Of a stretch of 64,000 nt of DNA, positions 8,587 to 17,954 are shown in pieces. How positions within the stretch are numbered: the stretch's first letter is position 1; every line of letters starts with the position of its first letter. A program made the translations under genes and the position numbers. The notes below the pieces were generated by a model that saw only the letters and a list, made by a program, of their open reading frames with translations, ran no database searches and was not told the origin of the DNA. Source of the stretch: Phycisphaerae bacterium (lineage in GTDB: Bacteria > Planctomycetota > Phycisphaerae > UBA1845 > Fen-1342); contig JAJVHV010000018.1 of the NCBI GenBank assembly GCA_022072445.1, forward strand, positions 61,631 to 125,630. The letters are read 5' to 3'.

Positions 8587-11500
8587 ATGAACACGAAAGC
8601 GTTTGGTCTGCTCGTCGTCGCGGCTCCGGTTTTCGCATTGGCGGCCGGCTGCGGCCTGGCGCCGCACGGCCTGGAGCAGGGCTTCCGCGATCCGCCCGCC
8701 GTCGCGCGGCCGCACACCTGGTGGCACTGGATGAATGGCAACGTGACGCGCGAGGGCATCACGGCTGATCTGGAGGCGATGAAGCAGATCGGGCTGGGCG
8801 GCGCTCAGATTTTCAACGTCTCCGAGGCGATTCCGGAAGGTCCGATCAGCATCATGTCGCCCGAGTGGCGCGCCCTCGTGCAACACGCCGCCAAAGAGGC
8901 CGACCGACTCGGCATCGAGCTGTGCATGCACAACTGCCCCGGCTGGTCGAGCAGCGGCGGGCCCTGGGTCGCGCCCGAGTTCGCCATGCAGACCGTCGTC
9001 ACGAGCGAAACGGCGGCGCACGGCCCGACGCACTTTTCAGCGGTTCTGCCGCAGCCCGAGACGCGGCACGGCTTTTACCGCGACGTCGCGGTGCTTGCGT
9101 TCCCGTCGCCGCGCGAGGCCACGACGCGCATCAAGGACGTGAAGGCCAAAGCCGGCTACGAGTATCGCTACGACCAGCAGCCCGCATTGGACGCCTACCC
9201 GGCGGCGGCGGTGATTCGGCCGTCGGACATCGTCGATCTGACGAACCAACTCGACCACGACGGGCGGCTGACCTGGGCGGTGCCGGCCGGCGACTGGACC
9301 ATTCTGCGCGTCGGCCACACGCCGACCGGCGCGGTGTGCGCGCCGGCGCCGGCGTCGGGCCGGGGGCTGGAGTGCGACAAGCTGAGTCGCGCCGGGCTGG
9401 ACGCGCACTGGGCCGGCATGATGGGGCCGATCCTGGCCGACCTGGGTCCGCTGGCGGGAAAGACGCTGAACAACTGCCTGGTGGACAGCTACGAGATGGG
9501 CGGCCAGAACTGGACGCCGCGCTTCCGCGAGGAGTTCAAGCGCCGCCGCGGTTATGACCCACTGCCGTACCTGCCGACGTTCACCGGCCGCGTCGTCGAG
9601 GGCGGCGAAGTCTCCGAGCGCTTTCTCTGGGACCTGCGCCGCACGATCGCCGACCTGTTCGCCGACAATTACTACACGTACTTCGCCGAGCTGTGCCACA
9701 AGCACGGCATGCGCGCCTCGATCGAGCCCTACGACGGCCCGTTCGAGTGCCTGCTCGCCGGGCGCGACGCCGACATTCCGATGGGCGAGTTCTGGGTCGG
9801 TGGCGGCGAGAGCAACTCGTGCAAGCTGGCGGCGTCGGTCGCGCACACTTACGGCCGCACGATCGTCGGAGCCGAGTCGTTCACGGCGGTTCCCAGCGTC
9901 GGGCGGTGGCTGAATCACCCCGCGTCGCTCAAGGCAGTGGGCGACCTGATGTACTGCGCCGGCATCAACCGCTACATCATCCACCGCTACGCGCACCAGC
10001 CGTGGCTCGACCGCTACCCCGGCATGACCATGGGGCAGTGGGGAACGCACTTCGAGCGCACCACGACCTGGTGGCGTCACGGCGGGCCGGAGTGGGTGCG
10101 CTATCTGGCGCGTTGCCAGTTCATGCTTCAGCAGGGGCGCTTCGTCGCCGACGTCTGCTACTTCGCGGGTGAAGCCGCGCCCAACGGCGCGCCGCACCAT
10201 CCAGAGCTGAAAGCCCGGGGCTACGACTACGACGCCTGCAATGCCGACGTGCTGCTGAACCGCGCCTCGGTCCGCGACGGCCGCGTCGTGCTGCGCGACG
10301 GAATGAGCTATCAGTTGCTGGTGCTGCCCGACACGCCGTTCATGACGCCTGCGCTGGCCGCGAAGGTGCGCGAGCTGGTGCGCGGCGGGGCGACGGTGCT
10401 GGGTCCCAAGCCGCGGCGTTCGCCCAGCTTGAGCGGGTTTCCCGATTGCGACGCGCAGGTTCGCGCCATCGGCGACGAAGTCTGGGCTGATTGCGACGGG
10501 CAAACGGTCAAGGAGCGCCGTTTCGGCAACGGACGCGTCATCTGCGGGCGCAGCGTCGAAGAGGTGCTCGCGGCGCAGAACGTGAAGCCGGACTGCCAGA
10601 TCAGCGGCTCGTCGGGTGCGCCGAAGACGGCGTGGATTCACCGCGTCAGCGGCGATGCGCACGTTTACTTCGTCTCGAACCAGAAGCCGCGCGGCGAGCA
10701 GTTCGAGTGCACCTTCCGCGTCAGCGGCAAACTGCCCGAGCTGTGGCAGGCCGACGGCGGCGTCATCACGCCGGCGCCGGTCTGGAGCGAAACCGGCGGA
10801 TTGACCACGGTCGACATTCCGCTCGAGGCGGCCGGCTCGGTCTTTGTGGTTTTCCGCAAGCCGGCGGCGGGGGTTGCGCACCTGACGGGCGTCGAGACGC
10901 GCTTGGCGCTCGAGAGGCCCACCGCCCCGAAGATCGAGATTCAGAAAGCGGTCTACGAGGCGACCGACGGTGCCGGCGGTTCCGATGTGACCGCCAAGGT
11001 CGCGGCGCTGGTCGCCGCTGGCGAGACGAGCATTCCGGCCAACAACGCGACGTTTGGCGACCCGACGTACATGCACGTGAAGCGGCTGCGCGTCGACTAC
11101 GTGCTGGACGGCAAGCCGCTGTCGCGGACCGCGGCCGAGAACGAGATGCTCGATCTGGTCGAGGCCGCCGCTCCGCCGGCGCCGCCGACGTACGTGCTGG
11201 CCGCGGCGCCGGGCGGCAAGGTTGAGCTGACGGCGTTCCAGCCGGATCGATACACGCTGAAGTTTGCTGGCGGCGGACGGTCGGTGGCGGAAGTCGGTTC
11301 GGTCGCCGCGCCCATCGAGCTCGGCGGTCCGTGGACGCTGCGCTTCCCGTCAGGCTGGGGAGCGCCGGCCAGCGTGCAGCTCGACAAGCTCGACTCGTGG
11401 ACGCGGCACGCCGACCCGGGCGTGCGTTACTTCTCAGGCACGGCCGAGTATGAAACGACATTTGACGTTGCGCCCGAGCTGCTCTCCGCAGGCCGCGCGC

Positions 11501-11898
11501 TGTATCTCGATCTCGGGCAGGTCGGTTGCATCGCCGAGGTGTCGCTCAACGGGACCGACCTCGGCGCGTGGTGGAAGCCGCCGTTTGTCGCCGACGTGAC
11601 GCGTGTCGCGACGCCGGGGCGCAACCGGCTGCTGGTGCGCGTGACGAATCTGTGGGTGAACCGGCTGATCGGCGACGAGCAGCATCCCGACGATTGCGAG
11701 TGGACGGGTATCACGTTGAAGCGCTGGCCGCAGTGGCTGCTGGATGGCACGCCGCGCCCGACGCGCGAGCGGCTGACGTTCACCACGTGGAAGCACTGGA
11801 AGCGCGACGCGCAGCTTCTGGATTCGGGACTGATGGGTCCGGTGATGCTCCGTCCGGCGGCGCGCAGCACGATTGCAATCGATCGTGCCGTGGAGTGA
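8587..11898 (+). CDS. GH106-like alpha-L-rhamnosidase family lipoprotein
   Basis: The 1103-residue product has a lipoprotein signal (VFALAAGC, Cys about residue 20), so it should be an acylated periplasmic or outer-membrane enzyme. The RPHTWWHWMNGNVTREGI opening followed by LEAMKQIGLGGAQIFN is characteristic of the GH106 rhamnosidase-like group, as is the VDSYEMGGQNWTPRFREEF segment. It continues with HRYAHQPW and LVLPDTPFMT segments and a C-terminal galactose-binding-like beta-sandwich (LDLGQVGCIAEVSLNGTDLG). ATG 8587 was preferred over GTG 8575 because GAGG lies six bases upstream and the signal peptide then starts cleanly. The expected substrate is a rhamnose-containing polysaccharide; exact specificity cannot be read from sequence. 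Confidence 0.88.
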   Translation: MNTKAFGLLVVAAPVFALAAGCGLAPHGLEQGFRDPPAVARPHTWWHWMNGNVTREGITADLEAMKQIGLGGAQIFNVSEAIPEGPISIMSPEWRALVQHAAKEADRLGIELCMHNCPGWSSSGGPWVAPEFAMQTVVTSETAAHGPTHFSAVLPQPETRHGFYRDVAVLAFPSPREATTRIKDVKAKAGYEYRYDQQPALDAYPAAAVIRPSDIVDLTNQLDHDGRLTWAVPAGDWTILRVGHTPTGAVCAPAPASGRGLECDKLSRAGLDAHWAGMMGPILADLGPLAGKTLNNCLVDSYEMGGQNWTPRFREEFKRRRGYDPLPYLPTFTGRVVEGGEVSERFLWDLRRTIADLFADNYYTYFAELCHKHGMRASIEPYDGPFECLLAGRDADIPMGEFWVGGGESNSCKLAASVAHTYGRTIVGAESFTAVPSVGRWLNHPASLKAVGDLMYCAGINRYIIHRYAHQPWLDRYPGMTMGQWGTHFERTTTWWRHGGPEWVRYLARCQFMLQQGRFVADVCYFAGEAAPNGAPHHPELKARGYDYDACNADVLLNRASVRDGRVVLRDGMSYQLLVLPDTPFMTPALAAKVRELVRGGATVLGPKPRRSPSLSGFPDCDAQVRAIGDEVWADCDGQTVKERRFGNGRVICGRSVEEVLAAQNVKPDCQISGSSGAPKTAWIHRVSGDAHVYFVSNQKPRGEQFECTFRVSGKLPELWQADGGVITPAPVWSETGGLTTVDIPLEAAGSVFVVFRKPAAGVAHLTGVETRLALERPTAPKIEIQKAVYEATDGAGGSDVTAKVAALVAAGETSIPANNATFGDPTYMHVKRLRVDYVLDGKPLSRTAAENEMLDLVEAAAPPAPPTYVLAAAPGGKVELTAFQPDRYTLKFAGGGRSVAEVGSVAAPIELGGPWTLRFPSGWGAPASVQLDKLDSWTRHADPGVRYFSGTAEYETTFDVAPELLSAGRALYLDLGQVGCIAEVSLNGTDLGAWWKPPFVADVTRVATPGRNRLLVRVTNLWVNRLIGDEQHPDDCEWTGITLKRWPQWLLDGTPRPTRERLTFTTWKHWKRDAQLLDSGLMGPVMLRPAARSTIAIDRAVE

Positions 11899-12109
11899 GT
11901 GAGGGATGGCGCGCTTTCGCCGCCAGTGGAAGTGTGTTCGGACGGACCGGACTCCGCTCGAGCATGCTCGCGCCTGGCGGCGAGGGCTGCCACGCGGGGC
12001 GGATCGAGACCCACCCAACCTGATTACCTGACGACCTGACTTGCACGCGCGAGTCCGCGGGCGATAATTCGCCGGCCTGTGCATTCATCTTCTGATGGGA
12101 GACATGACG

Positions 12110-12463
12110 ATGCGCACACTTGCATGCGGACTGATGGCAGCCTGCCTGGTCGCTCTGACCGGCTGCGGCATCACGGGAACCTGGCGGACGAACACCGTGG
12201 AGCCTTCGTCGGCCCGCGAGAAGTTCGAGCTCGGCTCGGTCACGCTCAACAGCGATCACACGTACGTCGCCGAGGCGCAGTATTCGGGCAAGACGGCGAA
12301 GCGCGAAGGGACCTGGACGTTCGACCACGGCAAGCTGACGTTCAAGGGCAAGGACGGCCACGAGCGGACCTACAACGCCGAGCTGATCGACATGGGTTCG
12401 CGGCTGCGGGTCGAGACGGAATCGCACGGCTCCAAGGTCGTGGCGATCATGAAGCGCGAGTAG
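12110..12463 (+). CDS. Small lipoprotein, lipocalin-like beta fold
   Basis: The 117-residue product has a lipobox (LVALTGC), then a beta-rich domain (GTWRTNT, VTLNSDHTYVAEAQYSG, GTWTFDHGKLTFKG) resembling small lipocalin-like outer-membrane lipoproteins. GGGAG at 12097-12101 stands eight bases before ATG 12110, whereas ATG 12104 and 12095 are too close to it, so 12110 is the start. It follows the GH106-like gene by 211 bp and is probably transcribed separately. Function unknown. Confidence 0.8.
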   Translation: MRTLACGLMAACLVALTGCGITGTWRTNTVEPSSAREKFELGSVTLNSDHTYVAEAQYSGKTAKREGTWTFDHGKLTFKGKDGHERTYNAELIDMGSRLRVETESHGSKVVAIMKRE

Positions 12464-12489
12464 GCTTCGGGCGGCCAAGCGAATCCGAG

Positions 12490-12551
12490 CCGGGCTGCCC
12501 TCAGCCCGGAAGACAGGCTGATAGCCTGTCCAGACAGGCTGATAGCCTGTC
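12490..12551 (+). repeat. Three consecutive hairpins, including a doubled GACAGGCTGATAGCCTGTC
   Basis: CCGGGCTG-CCCT-CAGCCCGG (12490-12509) is followed by GACAGGCTGATAGCCTGTC twice (12512-12530 and 12533-12551). All three fold into perfect 8-bp stems. They lie between the convergent ends of the lipoprotein gene and the minus-strand unknown gene, so they may also act as a bidirectional transcript end. No T-run is present. Confidence 0.8.
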
Positions 12552-12611
12552 CCACAGAAACGAAGCGAGCGCGACGGCAGGCTTGCGCCTGGCGCGAAGC
12601 ACGCGGCGCGC

Positions 12612-13148
12612 TCACTCGCCGGCGGGCGCGTCGTCCATCTCGTCGGAGCGCGGGCGGGCCTTCGTCAGGGCGTGCTCGCCGCACTCCGCGATCTTGCGGT
12701 AGCCGAGGTAGAGCACCACGTCGAGAATTTCGGTCCAGGTCGGGTAGGGCCGGTTGTTGACGCGTTTGTATTCGTCCATCGCGCGGATGAAGGCGAACTG
12801 CTCTTCGGTCATTTCGCCTTCTTCCGCCGCCCGCCGGTAAACCGTTCGCCGGATGCCGGGGCCACGGCGGCGATCGAAACCGCTGCGCCGATCGACGCTC
12901 TCGCGCCGCTCGCCGCTGCGGCGCTCGCCGGCGTCGGGCGCGTCGCCCGCGCGGCGCTGCCCGCTTGTGCGGGTCTGGCCATCGCCCTGTTCGAGCGCGG
13001 GGTCGTTGTTGCTGGTCGCGGGCGCCATGGCGGGCGCGGCTGGCAATTCGGCGGCCGGTGTTTGGGCGGCTGCGGCGCCGCCCGGCGGACCTGGGATGAT
13101 CGGACGCGCGGGCTGCCGCGGAGTATCGTGCACACCTGTCATGCTCAT
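12612..13148 (-). CDS. Protein of unknown function with disordered N-terminus
   Basis: From ATG 13148 the product is 178 residues. The first 70 are Pro/Ala-rich and look disordered. They are followed by a dense Arg/Glu/Asp stretch (GERRSGERRESVDRRSGFDRRR) and a compact C-terminal domain beginning MTEEQFAFIRAMDEYKRVNN with YPTWTEILDVVLYLGYRK, which has helix-turn-helix-like spacing. The frame is open to 13259, and no convincing ribosome site fixes the start. It lies 52 bp downstream of the DUF167 gene in the lptB run. Function unknown; DNA or RNA binding is a guess from charge and helix pattern. Confidence 0.65.
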   Translation of the reverse strand: MSMTGVHDTPRQPARPIIPGPPGGAAAAQTPAAELPAAPAMAPATSNNDPALEQGDGQTRTSGQRRAGDAPDAGERRSGERRESVDRRSGFDRRRGPGIRRTVYRRAAEEGEMTEEQFAFIRAMDEYKRVNNRPYPTWTEILDVVLYLGYRKIAECGEHALTKARPRSDEMDDAPAGE

Positions 13149-13200
13149 GCACGCGGTATCGGAGTTCGCCGCGCCGCGCTCCACTTGCCGCGCCAGGTCG

Positions 13201-13530
13201 CTATTCGGACGCGCTGCCGAGCCGCGCCGCGATTCTTTCGCGGACCGCTTCAATCGCAAGACCGGAAATCGTCACCTGCTTGAGCGGCTTCGAGCGGCCC
13301 GAGACGATCGAGACGTCCGCTTTTCGGACGCGCAGCGCGTCGGCCAGCAACGCGATGACGGCGTCGTTGGCCTTGCCACCCTCGGCGGGCGCCGCGACGG
13401 CGACGCGCAGCGCCACGTCCCATACTCCCAGCACGCGGGTGCGCGAGGCGTTGGGCACGACCTTGAGCGTCAGGCCCACGCCGCCCGCCGATGGGACGAG
13501 CCGCAACCGGCCGATGTCAGGCCCCGGCAA
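13201..13530 (-). CDS. DUF167 (YggU-like) family protein
   Basis: The frame contains the small DUF167 fold: LTLKVVPNASRTRV, VALRVAVAAPAEGGKANDAV and LLADALRVRKADVSIVSGR, ending with a short helix. TTG 13530 gives 109 residues, overlaps the lptB stop by 14 bp and has GAGG eight bases upstream, suggesting translational coupling. The open frame extends to 13626, but that part overlaps lptB coding sequence and is not domain-like. The family has a known fold and no firmly established function. Confidence 0.82.
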   Translation of the reverse strand: MPGPDIGRLRLVPSAGGVGLTLKVVPNASRTRVLGVWDVALRVAVAAPAEGGKANDAVIALLADALRVRKADVSIVSGRSKPLKQVTISGLAIEAVRERIAARLGSASE

Positions 13531-14254
13531 ACTCGTCGCCTCGGAACGTGTTGCCCAGATACGACTCGCGCACCAGCGGATCGTTGACGAGCTGGTGCGG
13601 TGTGCCGTCGCGGATGACGCGGCCACGGTGGATCACGTAGCTGCGGTCGGTGACGCGCAGCGTTTCGTGCACGTTGTGATCGGTCAGCAGAATCGCGATG
13701 CCCTCCTGCCGCAGACGCAAGATCTCCGTCCGAAGATCTTCGACCGCTTTCGGGTCGACGCCGCTGAACGGTTCGTCGAGCAGAATCAGCTTCGGACTGG
13801 TAATTAGGGCCCGCGCGATTTCGAGCTTACGGCGCTCGCCGCCGGAGAGCTGCTTGGCCAGGCTTTTCCGGACGACGCGCAGTCCGAATTGATCGAGAAG
13901 CCGCTCGAGGCGTGCGACGCGCTCGCGGCGCGAGATGCGCAAGGTCTCAAAAATGGCGAGCAGGTTCTGCTCGACGGAGAGCTTGGTGAAGACGCTGGGT
14001 TCCTGGGAGAGATAACCGATGCCGCGGCGGGCGCGTTTGTACATCGGCAGGTGCGTGATTTCCTGGTTGAGGAAACTGACGCGTCCGCCCTCGGGCGTGA
14101 TCATGCCGACGGTGATGCGGAAGCTGGTGGTCTTGCCCGCGCCGTTGGCGCCGAGCAGGCCGACGATCTCGCCCTCGTCGACGAAGTAGCTGACATTGTC
14201 GACGACGGTTCGGCCGGAATAGGACTTCAGGAGATTCTGGGCGTGCAGGAGCAT
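13517..14254 (-). CDS. lptB: LPS export ABC transporter ATPase LptB
   Basis: The 245-residue protein has Walker A GANGAGKT (35-42), signature LSGGE, Walker B LILLDEP and the switch histidine in LLTDHNVHE. The PEGGRVSFLNQEITHLPMYK segment and YLSQEPSVFTKLSVEQN are typical of LptB rather than generic ABC ATPases. It powers the LptB2FG complex, which extracts lipopolysaccharide from the inner membrane. LptF, LptG, LptA and LptC are not in the window. LPS-core genes at 29.9-33.9 kb and 42 kb are consistent with LPS production. It is the first gene of a probable minus-strand operon with DUF167 and the unknown gene. Confidence 0.93.
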   Translation of the reverse strand: MLLHAQNLLKSYSGRTVVDNVSYFVDEGEIVGLLGANGAGKTTSFRITVGMITPEGGRVSFLNQEITHLPMYKRARRGIGYLSQEPSVFTKLSVEQNLLAIFETLRISRRERVARLERLLDQFGLRVVRKSLAKQLSGGERRKLEIARALITSPKLILLDEPFSGVDPKAVEDLRTEILRLRQEGIAILLTDHNVHETLRVTDRSYVIHRGRVIRDGTPHQLVNDPLVRESYLGNTFRGDEFAGA

Positions 14255-14608
14255 CCGGATTCGCGGGTCAGGGTCCAGGGGTGTCGCAGTTCGGCGTGCG
14301 CGCTACGCAAGCCGGCTGTTGAAAAGCTGTGCATAACACTTTGTCTGTGAGCGGGTTGGGACGGGTTCATTGGGAGCGGACGGAGGCCGGGCGTAGCGAG
14401 ACCGACAGGGCGCGCCCGGCGATCGTATGTGTAAGTATATATTTCATAATATGTTACGATTCGATCGTCCGGAGCGCATTCTGGCACGACGCGTATCGCG
14501 GGGGCGCCGGCGGTTGATGCCCGGCGAGGTCCGAGTTGGTTGGACAGGGGTGTTGACAAAGTTCCGGCCAGGGCCATGGGTCGGTCACGTTCACGGCATG
14601 GGAAGCGG
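14255..14608 (-). other. Gap upstream of lptB with an AT-rich island
   Basis: No gene is supported here. The stretch 14429-14469 (TGTGTAAGTATATATTTCAT, then AATATGTTACG) is sharply AT-rich in this GC-rich DNA and is the likeliest place for the lptB promoter. I could not match a convincing -35/-10 pair. The TTGACA at about 14553 on the plus strand has no partner and faces into the signal peptidase 3' end. Confidence 0.35.
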
Positions 14609-16135
14609 CTATCGGATGAACCGCGCACGTCCGATATCCGGAAGGTGCCAACGACCTTGCTGGTCGAGCGGGAGCACGCCGGGAAGATACACGAAAGCCG
14701 CACGTCCGACAATCTGATCGAAACGCACGGTCCCATCACGGTAGTTCCAGAGATGCGGACCGTGGCTGAACCACTCGCGGCTGTCGTGACTGTGGGCGCT
14801 GTTGTCGCCAAGCACGAAGAACTCGCCGGGCGCGAGTGTGAAGGGGTCGCCGGCGGCGGCGCGGCGTGTGAGGGCGGGGCGCGCGGTGTAGTGCACGTCG
14901 CGATCGACGCGCAGGCCGCGCAGGGTGACGTCTCCGCCCGCGATGCTCAGCGTCAGGCGCGGGACCGGCGCGGCGCGGGCGTCGCGCTGGGCGCGAAGCT
15001 GTTCGATCGAGGACGGGTAGTCGGAATCGGCGGTTGCGATCAGCTCGACGCCGTCGATGCTGAGCGCGACACGCCGATCGAGATGGGAGAATTCGCAGAG
15101 GCACGGGCGTTGCGGCGGCAGCCCGCGCCGCGGCGATGCGTCGCGCCGGATTGTCCGCGGGGGCGCGGCGTCGTCGAACGTGCCGGTCAGCGTGACGGCT
15201 TGCGACGAGAGCCGCACCGTGAACGCGCGGTGGTCGAGCTCAATGCTCCATTCCACGGCCGGGTCGCCGGCGGTGCAGGTCAGCTCGGCGACGACGCGGT
15301 AGTCCTCGACGGTGGCGCCGGACGAGCCGCCGTTGAAGCCGAGCCGATCCTCGGTCCAGGCGCGGTGGTCGTCGCCGGGAAAGGCGATGGCGGCGGGCCG
15401 CGGGTCGGCATTGCCGTGAAACTGGATGATGCGCTGATCGAGTCCGGTCCAGCGCGGATCGGGCCGTGCCGGGGGATCGACGGCCCAGCGGGGATGGGGG
15501 GCGGTGAACTCGTCAGCGAGACAATTCTGATCGGCGACGATGGTCCAGAGCGCGGCTTGGGCCGCCAGGGTCTTGCGGACGATGCGGCCGTTGATGAACA
15601 CGTCGCCGCGGACGATCTCGACCGACTCGCCGGGCAGGGCGACGAGGCGTTTGATGTAATTCTGGGCGGGGTTGAGTGGGTCGCGAAAGACGATGACGTC
15701 CCAGCGGCGTGGACCGAGCGCGCCGCCGAAGTCGATCGGCCACTTGGCGACGAGGATTCGGTCGCCGGCCTTGACGGGTTGCATGGTGGAGCCGGCTTCG
15801 GTGATGGTGTGCTGGCAGTTGGGGCAGTGGATGAGGGCGGGCCGGACGAACGCGGTGGCTTCGGGGTCGCCGAGGTCCGGTCCGACGTCGAACTCCCATC
15901 CGCAGCGGTCGCAGACGTGGGTGAAGTGCTCGCCGACCAGGCCGGGCGCCATGGAGCCGGTGGGAATGATGAAGGCCTCGACGAGAAAGGCGCGGAACAT
16001 GAAGGCCAGGATGAGGGCCGTCACGAGACTCTGGACGGTGTTGACAGCTTCGCGGCGCGAATAGGCGAGCGTGGAAGCTCGCGGTTTTCCGCGCGTGTCG
16101 GCGGCGCTGGGGGTTGCGGGCGTCAGTGAATCCAC
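14609..16135 (-). CDS. lepB: Signal peptidase I with zinc-ribbon and large beta-domain insertions (copy 1)
   Basis: The 508-residue product is about twice the usual bacterial length. After a membrane segment (VTALILAFMFRAFLVEAFII) come the catalytic Ser (PTGSM, about residue 61), the general-base Lys (NYIKRLVALPGE, about residue 162) and the GDNSAHSHDSREW box E (about 443). Two CxxC pairs (VCDRCG, HCPNCQ) lie between Ser and Lys, like a zinc ribbon. A segment of about 250 residues between Lys and box E is beta-rich. The enzyme cleaves signal peptides at the outer face of the cytoplasmic membrane. GTG 16135 overlaps the stop of the second copy by about 13 bp; ATG 16180 is an alternative. The start is uncertain. 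Confidence 0.88.
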   Translation of the reverse strand: MDSLTPATPSAADTRGKPRASTLAYSRREAVNTVQSLVTALILAFMFRAFLVEAFIIPTGSMAPGLVGEHFTHVCDRCGWEFDVGPDLGDPEATAFVRPALIHCPNCQHTITEAGSTMQPVKAGDRILVAKWPIDFGGALGPRRWDVIVFRDPLNPAQNYIKRLVALPGESVEIVRGDVFINGRIVRKTLAAQAALWTIVADQNCLADEFTAPHPRWAVDPPARPDPRWTGLDQRIIQFHGNADPRPAAIAFPGDDHRAWTEDRLGFNGGSSGATVEDYRVVAELTCTAGDPAVEWSIELDHRAFTVRLSSQAVTLTGTFDDAAPPRTIRRDASPRRGLPPQRPCLCEFSHLDRRVALSIDGVELIATADSDYPSSIEQLRAQRDARAAPVPRLTLSIAGGDVTLRGLRVDRDVHYTARPALTRRAAAGDPFTLAPGEFFVLGDNSAHSHDSREWFSHGPHLWNYRDGTVRFDQIVGRAAFVYLPGVLPLDQQGRWHLPDIGRARFIR

Positions 16136-17700
16136 CGGACGTCGGCCAGGTTGAGCAGGATGTTGGGACCCGAGATCCATCGATTGCCGATCGGGCCGCT
16201 CCAGATGGGGAGGAAACCCGGCCAGTAGACGAAGAAGGCACGGCCGATCAATTGATCGGCCGGTACGGTGCCGGGGCGATAGCGGCCGGGCAGGTGCGGA
16301 CCATGCACGTCCCAGAGGCGGGCGTCAAGGCTCTCCGGGCTGTTGTCGCCCATGACGAAGTACTCGGCCGGTCCGAGGGTGAGCGGGTTGCCCTGCGTGG
16401 CGTGTCCCGGCTGGCCGCTGTAGAAGCGGGCATTGGTGTAGTAGACGTCGCGCTCGATGAGCAGGTGGCGGAAATCGGCTCGGACGTGCTGAGCGGCGAT
16501 GGTGATCTCCAGCGGGGCGCGTTGCGTGCTTCCGCGGCGCGCGTCTTCGGCTGACAGATCGATCGAGGTCGGACCGATGAGCGCCTGCTGGTCGATCTCG
16601 ACGGCGACGGACCAGTCGACGACGGCCAGGGCGACGTGCAGCGGGCGGGTCGGGTCGACGCGCGCCTCGCCGATGATGGTCTCAGTGCCGGGCGGATCGG
16701 TGCGCGGCTCCCGGGCAAGTACGACGCGCCCGTCGGCATGGACGCGGGCGAGGAAGCGGTCGGCGGCTTTTGTGGTGGCCAGCTCGACGAAGCCGTCACC
16801 CTGCTCGAACTGCACTTCGCAGGAGAGGCGGACGTCGCTGATTCGGCTGGTGGCGCGCTCGCGCGAATGCCAGTTGTAACCGTAGACGTCGTTGATCTCG
16901 CAGACCGGCACACGGCCGCCCTTCTGCGTGAGAAACCGGATCTGGCCGCGGTTCTGGGCGAGGCCGTCGAAGTGCGGGGCGGAGGAATCGAGCGACTGCC
17001 AGCCGGCGGCATCGGCGTCGGCCGCCCAGTGCGGGAAGTAGCCGTTGGCGCCGGCGGCGCGCGGCCGCAGGTCGTGATCGTAATAGTCCCACCAGAGCGT
17101 CTCCTGAGTGTGGTGGGGCTTGCGGGCGATGCGGTCGTTAACCCAGATGTCGCCGTCGATGATTTCGAGCGTGTCGCCGGGGAGACCGATCAGCCGCTTG
17201 ATGTAGTTGTTGTCGGTGCCTTCGGGCTCGTTGGGATTCTTGAAGACGACCACGTCCCAGCGGCGCGGACCGAAGGACGCGCCGAGCAACGGGGCGCACT
17301 CGAAATTCCAGCCGTGGACGATGATGCGGTCGCCGGCGGTGGGTTGAAGGCGGTCGCGAATGGAGCCGTAAATTTCCTGAAAACGGCAATTGGGGCACTG
17401 GACGAGGTCGGGGTCCTGCGCGGGTCGGCCGGGGGCGCGGTCGAATCCGACCTCGTAGTTACGGCCGCAATTGGGGCACGTGTGTCCGCCGTGCGCACCG
17501 CGGAGCGTCTCGGCCATGGAGCCGGTGGGGATGATGAAGAGCGGGACGAAAAACGTCTTGAGCATGAGCAGCCAGATGAAGAATTCGATGAACGAGGCGG
17601 CCTGCTCGTAAGGCGTTTCGCGCCTGCGCGGATGGGCGTGCGAGCGCGGTGCGGGAGCGTCGGTGGTGGGCGAACCGGGTCGCCGTGGGGTCACGTGCAC
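16123..17700 (-). CDS. lepB: Signal peptidase I with zinc-ribbon and large beta-domain insertions (copy 2)
   Basis: This 525-residue paralogue has the same architecture: a membrane segment (FIEFFIWLLMLKTFFVPLFII), Ser in PTGSMAETL (about 61), two CxxC pairs (TCPNCG, QCPNCR), Lys in NYIKRLIGLPGD (about 168) and GDNSPESLDARLW (about 451). Between the last two lies a beta-rich insertion of roughly 270 residues (VRLSCEVQFEQGDGFVELA, LHVALAVVDWSVAVEIDQ) that resembles a concanavalin/LamG-type sandwich. GTG 17700 was taken as start because it precedes the first membrane segment by a short tail. The open frame continues to 17814, and no ribosome site decides. It is the upstream partner of copy 1 in one transcription unit. 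Confidence 0.88.
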   Translation of the reverse strand: MHVTPRRPGSPTTDAPAPRSHAHPRRRETPYEQAASFIEFFIWLLMLKTFFVPLFIIPTGSMAETLRGAHGGHTCPNCGRNYEVGFDRAPGRPAQDPDLVQCPNCRFQEIYGSIRDRLQPTAGDRIIVHGWNFECAPLLGASFGPRRWDVVVFKNPNEPEGTDNNYIKRLIGLPGDTLEIIDGDIWVNDRIARKPHHTQETLWWDYYDHDLRPRAAGANGYFPHWAADADAAGWQSLDSSAPHFDGLAQNRGQIRFLTQKGGRVPVCEINDVYGYNWHSRERATSRISDVRLSCEVQFEQGDGFVELATTKAADRFLARVHADGRVVLAREPRTDPPGTETIIGEARVDPTRPLHVALAVVDWSVAVEIDQQALIGPTSIDLSAEDARRGSTQRAPLEITIAAQHVRADFRHLLIERDVYYTNARFYSGQPGHATQGNPLTLGPAEYFVMGDNSPESLDARLWDVHGPHLPGRYRPGTVPADQLIGRAFFVYWPGFLPIWSGPIGNRWISGPNILLNLADVRWIH

Positions 17701-17954
17701 AGGGGGGAGACTATCGCCGGCCGGGCTTCGGCGGTCAAATGGGGTTGGGTGGAGATGTTGCGCCCAGAACCGTTCCCGGTTGGGTTTTAACTTGACGGAC
17801 CTGACGAAGGGCACTAAGGATCATGCCGCTGATCGGCTCAGGTTTTTGAGGAAATCTGAAGCAGTGCGCCGATAGAAAGCAACAGCGCCACGAGGGCAGG
17901 AATGGCGCAACTGTCTGATTCACGGTAAGTTGGGACAAGAATGCGGAAGCCGGG

